Below, in pieces: positions 61,640 to 64,000 of a DNA stretch of 64,000 nt. Positions within the stretch are counted from its first letter, which is position 1, and each line of letters starts with the position of its first letter. This DNA comes from an uncultured Winogradskyella sp. (GTDB taxonomy: Bacteria; Bacteroidota; Bacteroidia; Flavobacteriales; Flavobacteriaceae). Under the pieces are notes generated by a model. The model was not told the DNA's origin, ran no database searches, and saw only the letters and a list, made by a program, of their open reading frames with translations. The DNA lies in contig CAJXLB010000001.1 of assembly GCA_913055905.1 (NCBI GenBank), positions 62,001 through 126,000 on the forward strand. The letters are read 5' to 3'. Position numbers and translations under genes: made by a program.

Positions 61640-63418
61640 ATGGCAAAGTCAACCCTGTTTAAGCGCATCCTCATTTGGAGATATCGCCATATCTCCGAGA
61701 AAAATTTTGTGTTTTTATTAAGCTTAATTGTAGGACTATTGGCTGGTTTAATTTCCGTATTCATAAAGAACATAACCTTTGGAATTCAAGCGATACTCGA
61801 AAAAGGTATCATTCTTTCTAAAAATAGTATCTATTTTATACTTCCAATTATTGGCTTATTACTCGTATATCTTTTTGTACAATATATTGCCAAAAGACCT
61901 AGTGGACATGCCATTCCATCAATATTATACGCACTGTCAAAACGCAATGGGATTATAAATAGACACAATATGTATTTCCCTGTAATTACAGCTCCGTTAA
62001 CAGTTGGTTTTGGAGGATCTGTTGGATTATTGGGACCTGCCATTGCGTCTTCCTCTGCGGTAAGTTCTACTCTTGGTGGATTACTGCATACAGATAGAAA
62101 AACGCGGAGCTTACTTATAGGTTGTGCAGCAGCTGGTGCCATAGCCTCCATTTTTAAATCACCCATTGCCGCTATTATTTTTGCAATTGAAGTGTTTAGC
62201 CTGGATTTAACCTTTGCTTCATTATTGCCTCTTTTAATTGCATCGGTTTCATCCGTTATCACTTCCTATTTTTTTCTGGGTAATAGCGTTTTGTTCGACT
62301 TTACGGTAACCGAAAAGTTTGCCATTAAAGACACTTTATTCTACGTGGTCTTAGGCATTGGTACTGGCATAGCTTCCATTTACTTTTCTAAAATTTATTT
62401 TTCTATCACGGCACTTTTTAACAAACTAAAATCAGCAAGGCAAAAATTAATCATTGGTGGTCTTGCTATTGGTGTCATGTTATATTTTATTCCACCCCTT
62501 TATGGCGAAGGTTTCGGGTTTATCAATGACCTCATGCTAGGCAATGACCTCAATGCTTTAGGAAGTACACCATTTGATGCTTACCTAGACAATATATGGG
62601 TTGTCATAGCTCTTTTGATTGGCATTACGATTTTTAAAGCTATTGCCATGACCACGACCTTTGCTGCTGGCGGAACTGGTGGTATTATCATTCCAACCCT
62701 TGTTATGGGTAGTGCCTTAGGCAATGTCGTGGCCAAAATCATTAACAACACTGGTTTCGGGTTTTCTGTGTCTGAGGCGAATTTTACACTTATAGGAATG
62801 GCGGGACTTATAGCTGGTGTGCTCCATGCACCTTTAACCGCGATTTTTTTAATTGCTGAAATTACCGGAGGCTACGAGTTGTTTGTACCTCTAATGATAA
62901 CGGCTTCCATGTCCTTTATTATTAACAAAAACACTTTAGACCACACTATTTACACCAAGGAGCTATTGGAAAAGGGAGCACTTCTAACCCAAGACAAGGA
63001 CAAGAGTGTATTGACCTTAATGAATCTCGATTCTGTTATTGAAAAAGATTTTATTCAGCTCAGACCCGAAATGACCTTAGGTGAGATGTTGCTTAAAGGT
63101 GTAGCAAAATCTAGCCGAAACCTCTTCCCTGTTACGGACAGTAAGAGAAATTTCATTGGCATTATTTTATTGGATGACATCAGGACCGTGATGTTTGACC
63201 AATCCCTGTACAATTCCACAACTGTTGAAACCTTTATGCATAAGCCTCCTGAATACATTCAATATGATAGTGATTCCATGGAGGTTGTGATGAAAAAATT
63301 TCAGGATTCCGGAGCTTGGAACCTCCCGGTAATAAAGGATAAAAAATATTATGGATTCGTCTCTAAATCTAAATTGTTAACAGCTTACCGCCGAGAATTG
63401 ATTAATTTTACATCATGA
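61640..63418 (+). CDS. ClC-family chloride channel with C-terminal CBS pair
   Basis: A 592-residue ClC protein: a membrane domain with about 10 hydrophobic segments (about 25-430) and two CBS domains (about 450-585), as in regulated ClC proteins. The filter region reads GGSVGLLGPAI (about 126-136), so the gating glutamate of the usual G-R/L-E-G-P is leucine (L131). The helix motif SPIAAIIFAIEVF has E184 but V185 where the internal proton glutamate would be. GGTGGIIIPTLVMGSALG is the third conserved segment. Missing both glutamates suggests a passive channel rather than an exchanger. The end overlaps the next gene by 4 nt. Confidence 0.9.
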   Translation: MAKSTLFKRILIWRYRHISEKNFVFLLSLIVGLLAGLISVFIKNITFGIQAILEKGIILSKNSIYFILPIIGLLLVYLFVQYIAKRPSGHAIPSILYALSKRNGIINRHNMYFPVITAPLTVGFGGSVGLLGPAIASSSAVSSTLGGLLHTDRKTRSLLIGCAAAGAIASIFKSPIAAIIFAIEVFSLDLTFASLLPLLIASVSSVITSYFFLGNSVLFDFTVTEKFAIKDTLFYVVLGIGTGIASIYFSKIYFSITALFNKLKSARQKLIIGGLAIGVMLYFIPPLYGEGFGFINDLMLGNDLNALGSTPFDAYLDNIWVVIALLIGITIFKAIAMTTTFAAGGTGGIIIPTLVMGSALGNVVAKIINNTGFGFSVSEANFTLIGMAGLIAGVLHAPLTAIFLIAEITGGYELFVPLMITASMSFIINKNTLDHTIYTKELLEKGALLTQDKDKSVLTLMNLDSVIEKDFIQLRPEMTLGEMLLKGVAKSSRNLFPVTDSKRNFIGIILLDDIRTVMFDQSLYNSTTVETFMHKPPEYIQYDSDSMEVVMKKFQDSGAWNLPVIKDKKYYGFVSKSKLLTAYRRELINFTS

Positions 63419-63660
63419 ATTGGATAAAGCAAATAACTATTATAGCGTTTATTGCCGCCTTGGCGAGCATTGTGAGTGGCTATATATTAGAGGTTGAGTA
63501 CAGCCAAAAACTAATTGGTTTTGGTGTGGCAGGACTATTTTTTGTTGTATTTCCATTATTCTCATACTACCGCTGGAAAGACAAAAGTTTTAAGGATTAC
63601 ATGCTTACTCAAGAAAATCTGGACAAAATGCGCGAATCCCAAAAAGAGAAAAAGTTTTAA
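63415..63660 (+). CDS. Small two-helix membrane protein
   Basis: An 81-residue protein with two membrane segments (about 5-24 and 32-53) and a charged C-terminal tail (KESQKEKKF-like). It overlaps the ClC gene by 4 nt (ATGA), so translation is coupled and it may act with the channel. No named family is recognised with confidence. Confidence 0.75.
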   Translation: MNWIKQITIIAFIAALASIVSGYILEVEYSQKLIGFGVAGLFFVVFPLFSYYRWKDKSFKDYMLTQENLDKMRESQKEKKF

Positions 63661-63777
63661 TAGTCCTCTCTTTCGGTTAGCTATAAATTTTTGTTTTTTA
63701 AGCCTTTAAGAGGCTGCAAAATTTGCCACAATATTAAAATAATACAATTTCTTAACAATAGACTGTATTAAATAGTA

Positions 63778-63785
63778 TACCTTTG
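63778..63785 (+). promoter_or_regulatory. -7 element of cold-shock gene promoter
   Basis: TACCTTTG matches TAnnTTTG, 25 bp before the ATG at 63811. The predicted leader is only about 20 nt, A/T rich and unstructured, much shorter than the long leader of E. coli cspA. Confidence 0.5.
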
Positions 63786-63810
63786 TGCTTTAATTTTTTA
63801 TTTATTTACA

Positions 63811-64000
63811 ATGACTGGAACAGTTAAATTTTTCAATGACTCCAAAGGGTTTGGTTTCATTACAAACGAAGAAACAGGAAAAGACATCTTCGTACACGTA
63901 TCTAATCTAAATGGTTTAGAGTTGCGTGAAGGCGATAATGTTGAGTACACAGAAGAAGAAGGACGCAAAGGAATGGTTGCTGCTAATGTAAGCATCCTTT
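63811..64000 (+). CDS. Cold-shock domain protein, cut by window end
   Basis: The 63 visible codons encode a cold-shock domain starting [17 protein letters not shown], with the nucleic-acid binding motifs KGFGFI (RNP1) and DIFVHVS (RNP2) and the end [13 protein letters not shown]. Family members are about 63-70 residues, so only the last few codons are missing. It should act as an RNA chaperone. The gene continues beyond 64000. Confidence 0.95.
   Translation, partial: MTGTVKFFNDSKGFGFITNEETGKDIFVHVSNLNGLELREGDNVEYTEEEGRKGMVAANVSIL

Overview
The window is chromosomal DNA of a Bacteroidota, almost certainly family Flavobacteriaceae. The evidence is AT-rich DNA, promoters of the TTTG-N19-TAnnTTTG type, a hybrid two-component regulator with a periplasmic propeller, a type IX secretion C-terminal sorting domain, RND/ExbBD sets of flavobacterial type, and lipoprotein-rich carbohydrate enzymes. 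I see no phage, insertion sequence, CRISPR array or rRNA operon. Nearly all of it reads as core genome with a few accessory islands.

Layout. 1-2.1 kb: the end of a polysaccharide deacetylase, a cysteine-less thioredoxin and a membrane metallophosphoesterase. 2.1-13.3 kb: a compact N-glycan/glycoprotein catabolism locus (GH2 beta-mannosidase, CutC, GH20 beta-hexosaminidase, then divergently GH92 alpha-mannosidase, an MFS sugar permease and a Tat-type glycosylasparaginase) with no SusC/SusD pair. 13.3-15.2 kb: an aldehyde dehydrogenase and a small secreted protein. 15.4-23.4 kb: a hybrid two-component regulator followed by a surface-protein cluster (small membrane protein, SUMF1-fold protein, a protein with 27-residue repeats, a T9SS cargo protein), with a 33-bp-period direct repeat between regulator and cluster. 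23.6-28 kb: polA, a Sua5-type tRNA-modification enzyme and a universal stress protein. 28-32.4 kb: rplM-rpsI, rpsB-tsf, pyrH-frr. 32.5-40 kb: an outer-membrane barrel, an MMPL/RND transporter, asnS, rpoN and a membrane protein.

40-43.3 kb (minus strand): an outer-membrane barrel gene, an ExbB/unknown/ExbD/ExbD energising operon and tRNA-Ser(GGA). 43.4-46.9 kb: asparaginase, TatD, a retropepsin-like protease, an orphan NarL-type response regulator and an unusual 545-bp intergenic region. 46.9-51 kb: sucB and sucA. 51-59.7 kb: a barrel protein, polyprenyl synthase, then a TetR-TolC-adaptor-RND efflux operon. 59.8-64 kb: aspS, a ClC-type channel with CBS domains, a small membrane protein and the start of a cold-shock gene.

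The most unusual signal lies at 46.35-46.75 kb. Just after the orphan NarL-type regulator are two perfect 7-2-7 inverted repeats (TACGTAA-NN-TTACGTA) exactly 154 bp apart. Each is followed at the same offset by a shared sequence block and then by an intrinsic terminator, and after both comes a 34-38-codon membrane micro-ORF with its own terminator. This looks like a tandem pair of short regulated transcription units of undescribed function. Other points of interest are the probable operator of the hybrid regulator, a TetR operator nested in a consensus promoter, a ClC protein lacking both proton-coupling glutamates, a dispersed-repeat-like sequence inside the sucB linker, and structured leaders of ribosomal protein genes.
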